Positions 27,969 to 36,287 of a stretch of 57,294 bases of DNA are shown one piece after another. The notes under the pieces were generated by a model. It was not told where the DNA came from. It saw nothing but the letters and a program-made list of their open reading frames with translations, and made no database searches. Within the stretch, counting starts at the first letter, position 1, and each line of letters begins with the position of its first letter. Origin of the DNA: Candidatus Alcyoniella australis (GTDB lineage: Bacteria > Lernaellota > Lernaellaia > JAVCCG01 > Alcyoniellaceae); assembly GCA_030765605.1 (NCBI GenBank), contig JAVCCG010000118.1, positions 1-57,294 of the forward strand. Reading direction: 5' to 3'. A program made the position numbers and the translations under genes.

Positions 27969-29334
27969 CCTCGTCCTCCGGCTGCGAGTCCTCCGGCTGA
28001 TCGTCTTCAGGCTGCGCATCTTCAGGCTGCGCGTCCTCGGGCTGCGCGTCTTCGGGCTGCGCGTCCTCGGGCTGCGCGTCTTCGGGCTGCGCGTCCTCGG
28101 GCTGCGCGTCTTCGGGCTGCGCGTCTTCGGGCTGCGCGTCCTCGGGCTGCGCGTCTTCGGGCTGTGCATCTGCGGGCTGCTCGTCCGCGGGTCCTGCGTG
28201 CTGTTGCTCAGCCGGAGTCCGCGTCTGTTCGTCGTCGTCCAGCTCGTCGGCGAACTCGTCGATCGGCTCCTTGCGCGCCGCGGGGTCGTCGGCAAGCAGG
28301 ATCTGCACCCGCTTGAATTCGCCGCTGCCCAGGGAGCGGGTCGTGACCTGCGAGTCCTCGCGTAGCGCGAGGTGCACGATGCGGCGGTCGAATGCCGAGA
28401 GCGGCTCGGTCTCCAGCGGGGTGCGGCCGCGCAGCACACGCTCGGAGAGTTTCTGCGCCTCGATGCTCAACTGTTCGTTGCGCCGACGGCGGTAGCCCTC
28501 GGAGTCGACGACGATCTTTTTGGGATAGCCGCCGGACTTGCGCACGATCTTGTTGAGGATGAATTGCAATGCCTCGAGGGTCGACCCCTTGCGGCCGATG
28601 AAAATTCCGCGTCCGCCGGCCGAGATGTCGAGCCACAGTTGGTCCTCGGTCTCGCGCGGCGTGATCGAGGCATCGGGCGCCACCGAGCGCGCGATGAACT
28701 CCAGCACTTTGATCGGCTCGATCTCTTGGCCCTCGACGTGGTACAGCGGCGGCAGCTCGAGATCGACCAGCCTGGTCTCGGGTCGGCGTCCCTTGCCGCC
28801 GCGTCGTCCGCGCCGGTGTTCGCGCTTCTCGCCCCGTTGCTCTGCGTCCGGGCGCTGGCGGCCCGAGTCTGAGCCGCGCCGCTGGCCGCCTCCGCGCTCG
28901 TCGCGCCGTGCGCCGCCCTCGGAGGGCTTGGGACGACCTTCGTCGCGCTGGCCCTTATCCTGCTGCGGCCTTTGTTGCGGCTGCGCCTGGGCCCCGGACT
29001 TGGGCTTGGTTTTATCCGCAGTGCGCATCCAGGGCTTGTCTTGCCCCTCGTTTTTAAAGAACGGCTCGATCTTGCGCGCGTCACGACCCGCGTCCTTGGC
29101 CGCCTCGGCGTCGGCGCCGACTTTTGCGGCACGTTCGCGCGACTCGCGCTCGGAGTCGCTGGCTTCCTTGAGAGTTACGCGAACCCGCGCTTTGCGAGCG
29201 AGCATGCCGAAGAAACCCGCGGTGCCCACGTCGACGATTTCGATCGCCAGCTTGGTTTTGGGAACGCCCAGCTCAGCGGCCGCGGTTTCCACTGCCTCGT
29301 CGACCGTGCGTCCTTCTTTTTCTATTACTTTCAT
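27952..29334 (-). CDS. jag: RNA-binding protein KhpB/Jag with pentapeptide tandem tail
   Basis: 460 residues, against about 200-250 for most Jag/KhpB proteins. Jag-N domain about 1-52; basic Gly/Arg/Gln/Pro linker about 60-190 (likely disordered, RNA-binding); type-II KH domain with IFIGRKGSTLEALQFILNKI near 243; R3H domain with SAFDRRIVHLALRED near 310. The last 100 residues are acidic, dominated by tandem AQPED units encoded by a 15-bp repeat. KhpB regulates cell elongation and envelope genes post-transcriptionally in firmicutes; here it sits next to yidC, the usual position. The tail is likely variable between strains. Confidence 0.92.
   Translation of the reverse strand: MKVIEKEGRTVDEAVETAAAELGVPKTKLAIEIVDVGTAGFFGMLARKARVRVTLKEASDSERESRERAAKVGADAEAAKDAGRDARKIEPFFKNEGQDKPWMRTADKTKPKSGAQAQPQQRPQQDKGQRDEGRPKPSEGGARRDERGGGQRRGSDSGRQRPDAEQRGEKREHRRGRRGGKGRRPETRLVDLELPPLYHVEGQEIEPIKVLEFIARSVAPDASITPRETEDQLWLDISAGGRGIFIGRKGSTLEALQFILNKIVRKSGGYPKKIVVDSEGYRRRRNEQLSIEAQKLSERVLRGRTPLETEPLSAFDRRIVHLALREDSQVTTRSLGSGEFKRVQILLADDPAARKEPIDEFADELDDDEQTRTPAEQQHAGPADEQPADAQPEDAQPEDAQPEDAQPEDAQPEDAQPEDAQPEDAQPEDAQPEDAQPEDAQPEDDQPEDSQPEDEDGKDG
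27980..28189. repeat. 15-bp minisatellite within jag (14 units)
   Basis: Fourteen units of a 15-bp repeat (GGCTGCGCGTCNTCG on the plus strand) span exactly 210 bases. Nine units match the consensus exactly apart from alternating C/T at the same position; the outer units are diverged. The unit is a multiple of three, so unit gain or loss keeps the frame and varies the number of AQPED pentapeptides. Confidence 0.93.
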
Positions 29335-29337
29335 CGA

Positions 29338-31113
29338 TCAATTCTCCGATTTACTTTTATGACCCGCGTTCTGCTGCTGCTGCGAGGGAGGCAGCTCCAG
29401 CGGCTCGTCCTTGATCAGCTTGTTGGTCAGCAGCTGCTGGCCGATGCCCAGGATGTTGCTTACCAGCCAGTACAACACCAGGCCGCTGGGGAACGAGATG
29501 AAGATGAACATGAAGAACAGCGGCATCAGCTGCATGATCTTCTGTTGCGTCGGGTCGGGATTAGTCGGGGTCAGTTTTTGGGTGGCGTACATCGAGGCGC
29601 CCATGAAAAACGGCAGAATCGGTACGCCCCAACCCAGGCCGGGCATTTGGAACGCCACGTCGGGCGCCGAGAGATCGGTGATCCACCAGAGGAACGGCGC
29701 GTGCCGCAGCTCGATCGCCATATAGAGCATGCGATAGAAGGCGATGAAGATCGGGAACTGGATCAGCAGCGGCAGACAGCCGCCCGCGGGATTGATCTTG
29801 TGCGTCTTGTACAACGCCATCATCTCGCGGTTGAGCGCCTCCTTGTCGTCCTTATACTTCTCGCGCAGCTGCTTGATCAGCGGCTGTAGCTTGCCCATGT
29901 GGCGCATCGACTGTTGGCTCTTGTGGGTCAGCGGGAACATTCCCAGCCGGATGATCACCGTCACCAGAATGATCGCCACGCCCCAGTTGCCAAAGGCGCC
30001 GTAGAACAGCTTGAGGATCCACAGCATGCCCAGGGCGATGGGCGTGAACCAGCCGAAGTACAGCGCCTTGTTGAAGTCGCTGCCCGCCTCGACCAGCAGC
30101 TCCTTGATCATCGGACCGCTGTAGCAGGTGAAGATCAGGCGGCGGCTCTGTCCGGGCTCGATGGTCTGGGTATTGACCAGCGTGCGGGCGATCACCACCT
30201 CTTCGTTGAGGAAGCCCGACTGGTACTGCGTTGCGGTATCCGAGGTGTGGGCCAGGCCGGTCATCCAGTAGTTGGAGACAAAGGCGACCCACAGCGTGCC
30301 GGGCACCAGCTCGCCGATCTGTTTTTTAGGCGAGAGCGCATCGGACTCACGCTCGGAGCCGTTGTAGCTAACCAGGTTGACCTGTTTGGGCGGCGGGCCC
30401 ATGAAGCTGCGCTTGCTCGGCCGGTAGATCGAGTAGAGGTTGATGTAGGGTCGGCCCTCGATCTTCACCTCCGAGTTGTTCTCGATCGTCAGCTCAAGCT
30501 CGATCGAGTAGACCTCGGGGCTGATGGTGAAGCGCTTGGTGATCACCAGGCCATCGGCGGTCTGCGCGACGAAGGTCACCGAGTTGCCGGCCTGCTCGGC
30601 CTTGCGGTAGACCAGATCGTCCTCGGCGTCGTCGTAGTAGCTCTGGGAGTTGTCCAGCGAATACATCATGCCGGTCGACAGCGGGTAGTACGACTCGCCG
30701 TGGTTGTACTCGTCCGGAGCGAAGTCGACCATCTGCCAGGGGTCGGAGTCGGGAGCCAGGGTCTTGCGATAGCGGAAATTCGCCTTGCCCGAGGGGTCGG
30801 GCTCGATCAGCTCCAGGCTCTTGATCCGCGCGCCGCGGCGGGTGAAGACGATCTGCATCCGATCGTCCAGGCTCAGCGTGACGTCGAGGTCCTGCTCCAG
30901 GCCGCTGCCGGCGCTGAGCATCGCGGCGCCGGGAACGGATGCGGCCTGAACATCGACCTGATCGTCGGGCTGCGCCAAGGGCTCGCCCTGTGCGGCCGCG
31001 GGCTGCTCGAGCGGTTCCTGAGCCCGGGCCAGGCACGGCGCGGCAAGGGCCAGGCTCCAGCACAGCCCAATCAGGGCGATCAGCGTTATTGTCGATCTGA
31101 CGGGGCTGCTCAT
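29338..31113 (-). CDS. yidC: Membrane protein insertase YidC
   Basis: 591 residues. YidC1-type with a large periplasmic domain (about 60-340) and a five-helix insertase core near the C-terminus (LFYGAFGNWGVAIILVTVII with the conserved hydrophilic groove, MRHMGKLQPLIKQLREKYKD, IQFPIFIAFYRML, LPFFMGASMYATQ). It inserts Sec-dependent and Sec-independent membrane proteins, including ATP synthase subunits. The first helix is unusual: it looks like a cleavable signal (CLARA|QEP) followed by a Gln/Pro/Ala/Glu-rich linker to about residue 60. It lies eight bases after yidD. Confidence 0.94.
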   Translation of the reverse strand: MSSPVRSTITLIALIGLCWSLALAAPCLARAQEPLEQPAAAQGEPLAQPDDQVDVQAASVPGAAMLSAGSGLEQDLDVTLSLDDRMQIVFTRRGARIKSLELIEPDPSGKANFRYRKTLAPDSDPWQMVDFAPDEYNHGESYYPLSTGMMYSLDNSQSYYDDAEDDLVYRKAEQAGNSVTFVAQTADGLVITKRFTISPEVYSIELELTIENNSEVKIEGRPYINLYSIYRPSKRSFMGPPPKQVNLVSYNGSERESDALSPKKQIGELVPGTLWVAFVSNYWMTGLAHTSDTATQYQSGFLNEEVVIARTLVNTQTIEPGQSRRLIFTCYSGPMIKELLVEAGSDFNKALYFGWFTPIALGMLWILKLFYGAFGNWGVAIILVTVIIRLGMFPLTHKSQQSMRHMGKLQPLIKQLREKYKDDKEALNREMMALYKTHKINPAGGCLPLLIQFPIFIAFYRMLYMAIELRHAPFLWWITDLSAPDVAFQMPGLGWGVPILPFFMGASMYATQKLTPTNPDPTQQKIMQLMPLFFMFIFISFPSGLVLYWLVSNILGIGQQLLTNKLIKDEPLELPPSQQQQNAGHKSKSEN

Positions 31114-31121
31114 TTAATCCT

Positions 31122-31340
31122 CTATGGCTTGGGCACGGGGTCGTATCCGTGGCCCCCCCACGGGTGGCAGCGGGTCAGCCGTTTAACGGCCAGCCACAGC
31201 GCTGTGTGGGCCGGGTGAAGCTCGAGCGCCTCCAGGGCGTATTCCGAGCAGGTGGGCAGATAGCGGCAGTTGTTTCCCAGGTAGGGCGAGACGCACAGCT
31301 TGTAGAGCTTGATCGGCGTGGCCAACAGGCGTTTGATCAT
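31122..31340 (-). CDS. yidD: Membrane protein insertion efficiency factor YidD
   Basis: 72 residues. The family pattern is complete: [20 protein letters not shown] then [12 protein letters not shown] and [13 protein letters not shown] at the C-terminus, an amphipathic peripheral membrane protein that aids YidC. The frame is open further upstream, but the ATG at 31340 overlaps the rnpA stop by four bases (ATGA) and gives the normal length. Confidence 0.95.
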   Translation of the reverse strand: MIKRLLATPIKLYKLCVSPYLGNNCRYLPTCSEYALEALELHPAHTALWLAVKRLTRCHPWGGHGYDPVPKP

Positions 31341-31717
31341 CGGCGTCTCCGCGGGCGTCCGGCGCGTTTGGCCAAAATCTTGCCCCCGCGCGCCATTGAC
31401 AACAGCTCGTCGCGCAGGTCGGCGAATCCCTGAAAGGACCAGCCGCCGCGCACTATCACCACCAGATCGCAATGATCCGGGAAGCGTTGCTTGTCGTTGC
31501 GAAATGTCTCGCGGATCCATCGCTTGACCTTATTACGCTCTACGGCGTTCCCCACTCTGCGGCTTACGACCAAGCCCAGTCTGCGGAGGTCAAGGCTGTT
31601 GGGGCGGACGATTAGGAATAACCGATCCGAGCGGTAGCGCGTTCCCTCGTCGTCAGCTTGGCGGTATTCGAAGGATTTGCAAACGCATTCCCGTCGGCCC
31701 AACCCTTGGCCGACCAT
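31337..31717 (-). CDS. rnpA: Ribonuclease P protein component
   Basis: 126 residues. It is the protein subunit of RNase P, which matures the 5' ends of tRNAs. The signature is [20 protein letters not shown] followed by KRWIRETFR near residue 45-72. The N-terminus is slightly divergent ([20 protein letters not shown]). The C-terminus ends in a basic RPRRRR stretch. It follows rpmH by 11 bases. The RNase P RNA is not in this window. Confidence 0.95.
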   Translation of the reverse strand: MVGQGLGRRECVCKSFEYRQADDEGTRYRSDRLFLIVRPNSLDLRRLGLVVSRRVGNAVERNKVKRWIRETFRNDKQRFPDHCDLVVIVRGGWSFQGFADLRDELLSMARGGKILAKRAGRPRRRR

Positions 31718-31728
31718 CTCCGGCGCCT

Positions 31729-31878
31729 CTATTTGCTCGGGATGCTGACGGCGAGGCGCTTGCGGCCCTTGGCTCGCCGGCGGTTGAGCACCTTGCGTCC
31801 GCCGCGCGTGGCCATCCTTGCGAGGAATCCGTGAGTTCTCAGTTTTTTAATGTTGCTTGGTTGAAATGTTCTCTTCAT
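31729..31878 (-). CDS. rpmH: 50S ribosomal protein L34
   Basis: 49 residues: [20 protein letters not shown], then [20 protein letters not shown] and a short tail, an unmistakable bL34. ATG at 31878, preceded by GGTGG seven bases upstream, and a sigma-70-like promoter about 65-95 bases upstream. It starts the rpmH-rnpA-yidD-yidC-jag unit, the classical arrangement near the replication origin. dnaA, usually upstream of it, is replaced by hemW on the other strand. Confidence 0.97.
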   Translation of the reverse strand: MKRTFQPSNIKKLRTHGFLARMATRGGRKVLNRRRAKGRKRLAVSIPSK

Positions 31879-31942
31879 TGTATTTCCACCCGGGGCTTAT
31901 GATGCCCGCTCGGTTAGTTACTCCTTCGCAAAAAGGGCACTT

Positions 31943-31971
31943 AATGAAGCATAAACGCCGCAGGCTGTCAA
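31943..31971 (-). promoter_or_regulatory. Sigma-70 promoter for rpmH operon
   Basis: On the minus strand, TTGACA (31966-31971) is followed after a 17-base spacer by TTCATT (31943-31948). The -35 is perfect; the -10 is weak (three matches). The start of transcription would be about 57 bases upstream of the rpmH ATG. Confidence 0.6.
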
Positions 31972-32015
31972 GGACCCTAGCCCCGAAGCCCACGGCGTGC
32001 GATGATTAACGTTCG

Positions 32016-33161
32016 ATGGATCAGATGAATAATCCGGACTACGTTTGGTACGCACACGTCCCGTTTTGTCGACGGAAGTGCGCGTACTGCGATTTCGCCT
32101 CAAGCGCGCCGCGCGGCACGCAGCTGGAGCAGTACGTCGACTTGGTTTTGGCCGAGCTGGATCTGCGGCGCGACCAGGTCGACGGTCCGCCCCTGGCCGG
32201 ATATGTGGGCGGCGGCACCCCGAGCCTGCTGCCTCCGGCTCAGCTGGCGCGGATGATCCGCGGCATCTCTGGGGCATTGGGCGAGCCGACGTCGGGCGAG
32301 CTCAGCGTGGAAGTCAACCCCGAATCAGCCTCCCCCGAGCTGTTCGCGCTGCTCGCGGATTGCGGTGTGACGCGCATCAGTGTGGGCGTGCAGTCGCTCC
32401 AACCACAGACCCTACGACTGCTGGGCCGATCTCACGACGCACAACAAGCTCGGATCACCCTGGAAAACGCGGTCAAGGCCGGATTCAAGACAGTAGGCGC
32501 CGACCTGATCTGTGCGGTGCCCGGCCAGGAAATCTCTCAGCTTATCAACGATCTGCGTGCCTGTCTCGAGGCCGGAGCGCGTCACGTCTCGATCTATGTC
32601 CTGACCCTGGAGCCCAATACGCCATTGGGCCGGGATCAGGCCGCCGGACGGCTAGAGCTTCCCACCGCGGACCAGGTCGAGGAATTTTATGCGGCAATCC
32701 AAGGTGAATTGACGGACTGGAACATGATAAGATATGAAGTAAGCAACTGGGCGGTCGATACGGCTTCGTGCGTTCATCACAAACATGTCTGGCGTCGCGC
32801 AGAGATAGTAGGTCTGGGAGCGGCGGCAGTATCGTTTGCGAACCGGCAACGCAGCACCAACACGGAGGATATCGAGCGCTATGCTTCCGCGGTGCGTGGC
32901 GGATGCAGGCCGATATTTTCGGTCGAGCAATTGTCCGACGAACTGGCGGTACGCGAGCTGATCCTGTTGGGACTACGCAATTCCCAAGGGATCGAGTTGG
33001 CGCAACTGGCGGCAATGGGGGATGAACTGATGGGCAGATGCGCAGGGCTGATCAAGGGATTGTGTGACGAAGGATTGCTTGTCAACCGGCCCGGTCGACT
33101 TGTGCCTACATCGCGCGGGATGTCGTTGGCCGATGAGCTGGCAGTGCGCCTGTGGCCCTGA
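32016..33161 (+). CDS. hemW: HemW-like radical SAM protein
   Basis: 381 residues. The radical SAM motif CX3CX2CDF is at residues 18-27 (CRRKCAYCDF), then GGGTPSLLP near 69, EVNPES near 100 and VQSLQPQTLRLLGRSHDAQQ near 125, in the order seen in HemW (a haem chaperone long annotated as oxygen-independent coproporphyrinogen III oxidase). The HNXXYW motif of HemW is replaced by HHKHVW, so haem binding could differ. Start ATG 32016 or 32025; neither has a clear ribosome-binding site. The 13 bases ATGAATAATCCGG at 32025 match the end motif of the dispersed element. Confidence 0.88.
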   Translation: MDQMNNPDYVWYAHVPFCRRKCAYCDFASSAPRGTQLEQYVDLVLAELDLRRDQVDGPPLAGYVGGGTPSLLPPAQLARMIRGISGALGEPTSGELSVEVNPESASPELFALLADCGVTRISVGVQSLQPQTLRLLGRSHDAQQARITLENAVKAGFKTVGADLICAVPGQEISQLINDLRACLEAGARHVSIYVLTLEPNTPLGRDQAAGRLELPTADQVEEFYAAIQGELTDWNMIRYEVSNWAVDTASCVHHKHVWRRAEIVGLGAAAVSFANRQRSTNTEDIERYASAVRGGCRPIFSVEQLSDELAVRELILLGLRNSQGIELAQLAAMGDELMGRCAGLIKGLCDEGLLVNRPGRLVPTSRGMSLADELAVRLWP

Positions 33162-33178
33162 AATGAGCTTTTTACCTA

Positions 33179-33207
33179 TTGACAGTAACCGGCGCACCCT
33201 ATTTAAT
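33179..33207 (+). promoter_or_regulatory. Strong sigma-70 promoter for grpE-dnaK
   Basis: TTGACA (33179-33184), a 17-base spacer, then TTTAAT (33202-33207). The transcript would start about 28-30 bases before the grpE ATG. No CIRCE-type inverted repeat (the HrcA operator) is visible around it. Confidence 0.8.
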
Positions 33208-33241
33208 ACCATGACTTTGCCGCGCTTAGGGACCTGGAGTA

Positions 33242-34252
33242 ATGGCTGAAAATCATAAAAATGACGACGACCAAAAGGTCGTGAGCGATATTCCTTCAGG
33301 GGCTTTCGTGGAAGCCCTGAAGGCTATCGAGAAGCTTGAGGGCCAGGCCAAGAAAGAACAGAGCGCAACCAAACCCAGCCAGCTGTCGAACGAGGCGCGC
33401 CCCGCAGCGGGCCAGGCGGCGGATAAGAAACCAACCGCGGGAGCCAAAGACGACGGGCTCGACGACTTCAACCGGCTGATGGCCGAGCTGACGGATCAAC
33501 TCAGCCGCGACCGCGAAGGGCTCGAGGTCGACGTGACCGAGGAGCTGGTCGGCGAGACCAAACCCGCGCCGCCCAAACCCAAGCCGGAGCCGCAGCGAGC
33601 AGCCGCAGCCGCCAAGCCCAAGGAGCCGGTGGTCGAACAGGCCCAACAACCCGCTGAGGAAGATCAAGACGAGCGCGACGAGAAAATCAAGGAAATCACC
33701 GAGCGCCTACTGCGCGTACAGGCCGAGTTCGAGAACTACCGCAAGCGGATGGTTCGCGAACGCGAGGAGGCCAAACGCTTTTACAACGAGGAACTGATGC
33801 GGCAATTGCTGCCGATCCTCGATAACTTCGAGCTGGCCTTTGCCCATGCCAAGGACCAGCAGGAAAAGCAGGCGCTGCAGGACGGCGTAGAGTTGATTCT
33901 CAATCAATTGAAGGGCATGCTTGGCAACTTCGGGCTCGAATCGCTCAGCTCTCAGGGGGAGATGTTCGACCCGTCCAAGCATGAGGCAATGGTAATGATC
34001 GAGGATGTCGAGGCCGAGCCGGGCACGGTGATCAGCGAATACCAGCGCGGCTTTCTGCTGCACGGCCGGTTGCTGCGACCCTCACAGGTGGTGGTCGCGC
34101 GGGCGCCGGGAGCGACGTCGGCGCCATCCAGGATCAACTCGAAGGCAGAGGCCAAACAAACACAACCCGACGAGACGGATCAGGGGGAAGAGGACCAGAG
34201 CGGTTCACCGGAGCCGTCCGCCAGGGTTTCTAATGATATAGAAAAAGGTTAA
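33242..34252 (+). CDS. grpE: Nucleotide exchange factor GrpE with long N- and C-terminal extensions
   Basis: 336 residues, against about 180-210 for most GrpE proteins. Residues 1-145 are an added low-complexity Lys/Glu/Pro/Ala region. The GrpE core is about 148-292: a long helix with KEITERLLRVQAEFENYRKR, then RQLLPILDNFELAF, DGVELILNQLKGMLGNFGLE, MFDPSKHEAM and the C-terminal beta wing VISEYQRGFLLHGRLLRPSQ. The last 40 residues are acidic and disordered. It releases ADP from DnaK. A GGAG site three bases from the ATG. dnaK follows after 36 bases. Confidence 0.94.
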   Translation: MAENHKNDDDQKVVSDIPSGAFVEALKAIEKLEGQAKKEQSATKPSQLSNEARPAAGQAADKKPTAGAKDDGLDDFNRLMAELTDQLSRDREGLEVDVTEELVGETKPAPPKPKPEPQRAAAAAKPKEPVVEQAQQPAEEDQDERDEKIKEITERLLRVQAEFENYRKRMVREREEAKRFYNEELMRQLLPILDNFELAFAHAKDQQEKQALQDGVELILNQLKGMLGNFGLESLSSQGEMFDPSKHEAMVMIEDVEAEPGTVISEYQRGFLLHGRLLRPSQVVVARAPGATSAPSRINSKAEAKQTQPDETDQGEEDQSGSPEPSARVSNDIEKG

Positions 34253-34288
34253 ACTTTGCGCAATGCACAATGAAGGGGGGCCTTTCTG

Positions 34289-36187
34289 ATGAATAAGATC
34301 ATCGGAATTGACCTTGGTACGACAAACTCCTGCGTAGCACTGATGGAGGCTGGCGAGCCGATCGTGATCGCCAATGCCGAGGGATCGCGTACGACTCCCT
34401 CAATGGTTGCCTTCACCGACAGCGAGGAACGGCCGGTAGGCCAGATCGCCAAGCGGCAGGCAGTGACCAATCCGGAGAACACGATCTACGCGATTAAGCG
34501 TCTGATGGGTCGCAAGTTCGACACCGACGAGGTGCGCAAGACCATCGAGATGGTGCCCTACCGCATCGTGTGCGCCGACAACGGCGACGCCTGGGTAGAG
34601 GTGTTGGGCAAAGCCTACTCGCCGCCGCAGATCTCGGCGATGATCCTGGAGAAGATGAAGCAGACCGCCGAGGACTATCTGGGCGAGGAAGTGACCGACG
34701 CGGTGATCACCGTGCCGGCCTACTTCGACGACGCCCAGCGCCAGGCGACCAAGGACGCCGGCGCGATCGCCGGGCTCAACGTGCAGCGGATCATCAACGA
34801 GCCGACCGCCGCCTCGCTGGCCTACGGGCTGGACAAGAAAGAGAACGAGCTGATCGCGGTGTTCGACCTGGGCGGCGGCACGTTCGACATCTCGATTCTC
34901 GAGATCGGCGACGGTGTGTTCGAGGTGCGCTCCACCAACGGCGACACCTTCCTCGGCGGCGAGGATTTCGACCGCCGGATCATCGAGCACCTGGTCGAGG
35001 AGTTCAAACGCGACCACGGCATCGATCTGCAGCGCGACAAGATGGCGATGCAGCGCCTCAAAGAGGCATCCGAGCGCGCCAAGCACGAGCTGTCGAGCCT
35101 GGTGGAGACCGACGTCAACCTGCCGTTCATCACCGCCGACGCCTCGGGTCCCAAGCACCTGAATCTCAAGCTCACGCGCTCCAAGCTCGAAGAGCTGGTG
35201 AACGACCTGATCGAGCGGCTGACCCATCCGTGCCGCACCGCGTTGACCGACGCCAACCTCCAGCCCGAAAAGATCTCGCGCATCGTGCTCGTCGGCGGCC
35301 AGACCCGGATGCCGCGAGTGCAGGAGAAAGTCCGCGAGATATTCAACAAGGATCCGTACTCGGGCATCAACCCCGACGAGGTCGTGGCGGTCGGCGCCGC
35401 GATTCAGGGAGCGGTGCTGCGCGGCGACGTCAAGGACGTGCTGCTGCTCGACATCACACCGCTGAGCCTGGGCATCGAAACCCTCGGCGGCGTGTTCACC
35501 CGGATTATCGAAAAGAACACCACGATCCCGACTCGCAAGAGCCAGGTCTTCTCCACGGCCGCCGACAACCAACCGGCGGTTACGGTCCACGTGCTCCAGG
35601 GCGAGCGCGAGATGGCCTCGGACAATAAAACTCTGGGCCGCTTCGAGTTGGTCGGCATTCCGCCGGCCCCGCGCGGAGTGCCGCAGGTCGAGGTCACCTT
35701 CGATATCGACGCCAACGGCATCGTGCACGTCTCGGCCAAAGATTTGGGGACCGGCAAAAAGCAGGCGATCCAGATCACCGGCGCCACCGGTTTGGCTGAT
35801 GTCGAGATCGACAAGATGGTCGGCCAGGCCGAATCGCATCGCGACAACGATATGAAGCGCCGCGAGACAGCCGAACTCAAGAACAACGCCGAGGGCCTGA
35901 TCTACACCGCAGAGAAGAGCCTGCGCGAATATTCCGACCGGCTGTCCGACGCCGAGATGGACGCGATCGAGAACGCGATCTACGAGCTGCGCGAGGCGTT
36001 GCGTGGCGAGGACATGCGTGCGATCCGTGCGGCTATCGACGAAGTCAACCGCGCCAGCCACCGCTTGGCCGAGACGATGTACGCCACCGGCGGCTACGAG
36101 GGCACGCGCGTGGTCGGCGGCGGAACCGAGGAGGAATTCGACGAGGACTTCGACGAAGATTTCGACGACGACGAGGACTTCGAGTAG
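34289..36187 (+). CDS. dnaK: Molecular chaperone DnaK (Hsp70)
   Basis: 632 residues, normal length. Nucleotide-binding domain about 1-380: [39 protein letters not shown] and [20 protein letters not shown]; linker [20 protein letters not shown]; substrate-binding domain about 390-500 and a helical lid. The C-terminus is an acidic Asp/Glu/Phe tract ([15 protein letters not shown]). An AAGGGGGG ribosome-binding site precedes the ATG. dnaJ is not downstream; the unit ends in a terminator. Confidence 0.97.
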   Translation: MNKIIGIDLGTTNSCVALMEAGEPIVIANAEGSRTTPSMVAFTDSEERPVGQIAKRQAVTNPENTIYAIKRLMGRKFDTDEVRKTIEMVPYRIVCADNGDAWVEVLGKAYSPPQISAMILEKMKQTAEDYLGEEVTDAVITVPAYFDDAQRQATKDAGAIAGLNVQRIINEPTAASLAYGLDKKENELIAVFDLGGGTFDISILEIGDGVFEVRSTNGDTFLGGEDFDRRIIEHLVEEFKRDHGIDLQRDKMAMQRLKEASERAKHELSSLVETDVNLPFITADASGPKHLNLKLTRSKLEELVNDLIERLTHPCRTALTDANLQPEKISRIVLVGGQTRMPRVQEKVREIFNKDPYSGINPDEVVAVGAAIQGAVLRGDVKDVLLLDITPLSLGIETLGGVFTRIIEKNTTIPTRKSQVFSTAADNQPAVTVHVLQGEREMASDNKTLGRFELVGIPPAPRGVPQVEVTFDIDANGIVHVSAKDLGTGKKQAIQITGATGLADVEIDKMVGQAESHRDNDMKRRETAELKNNAEGLIYTAEKSLREYSDRLSDAEMDAIENAIYELREALRGEDMRAIRAAIDEVNRASHRLAETMYATGGYEGTRVVGGGTEEEFDEDFDEDFDDDEDFE

Positions 36188-36221
36188 GCGCGGATTTCGC
36201 GAATAGAACAAACTGACAGAC

Positions 36222-36264
36222 GAGACCGGGCCGTTTCCTGTAATTAGGGACTCGGCCCGTTTCA
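36222..36264 (+). terminator. Intrinsic terminator after dnaK
   Basis: CGGGCCG (36227-36233) pairs with CGGCCCG (36253-36259), followed by TTTC. The stem is 7 bp with a 19-base loop that can pair further (CCT/AGG). It lies about 35 bases after the dnaK stop and before the moeA ribosome-binding site. Confidence 0.65.
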
Positions 36265-36287
36265 TTGCCAGCGTACGGAGGCGTCGA

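Noticed and set aside
27980-28189. CRISPR array
   Set aside because: The repeats are 15 bp, adjacent without spacers, and lie inside a coding gene.
27498-28316. Plus-strand Arg/Ala/Pro-rich repeat protein
   Set aside because: It is the opposite strand of the 15-bp jag minisatellite, which is open in every frame.
29899-31218. 439-residue plus-strand frame opposite yidC
   Set aside because: Antisense shadow of yidC with no domain and a His/Gln/Val/Leu-rich composition.
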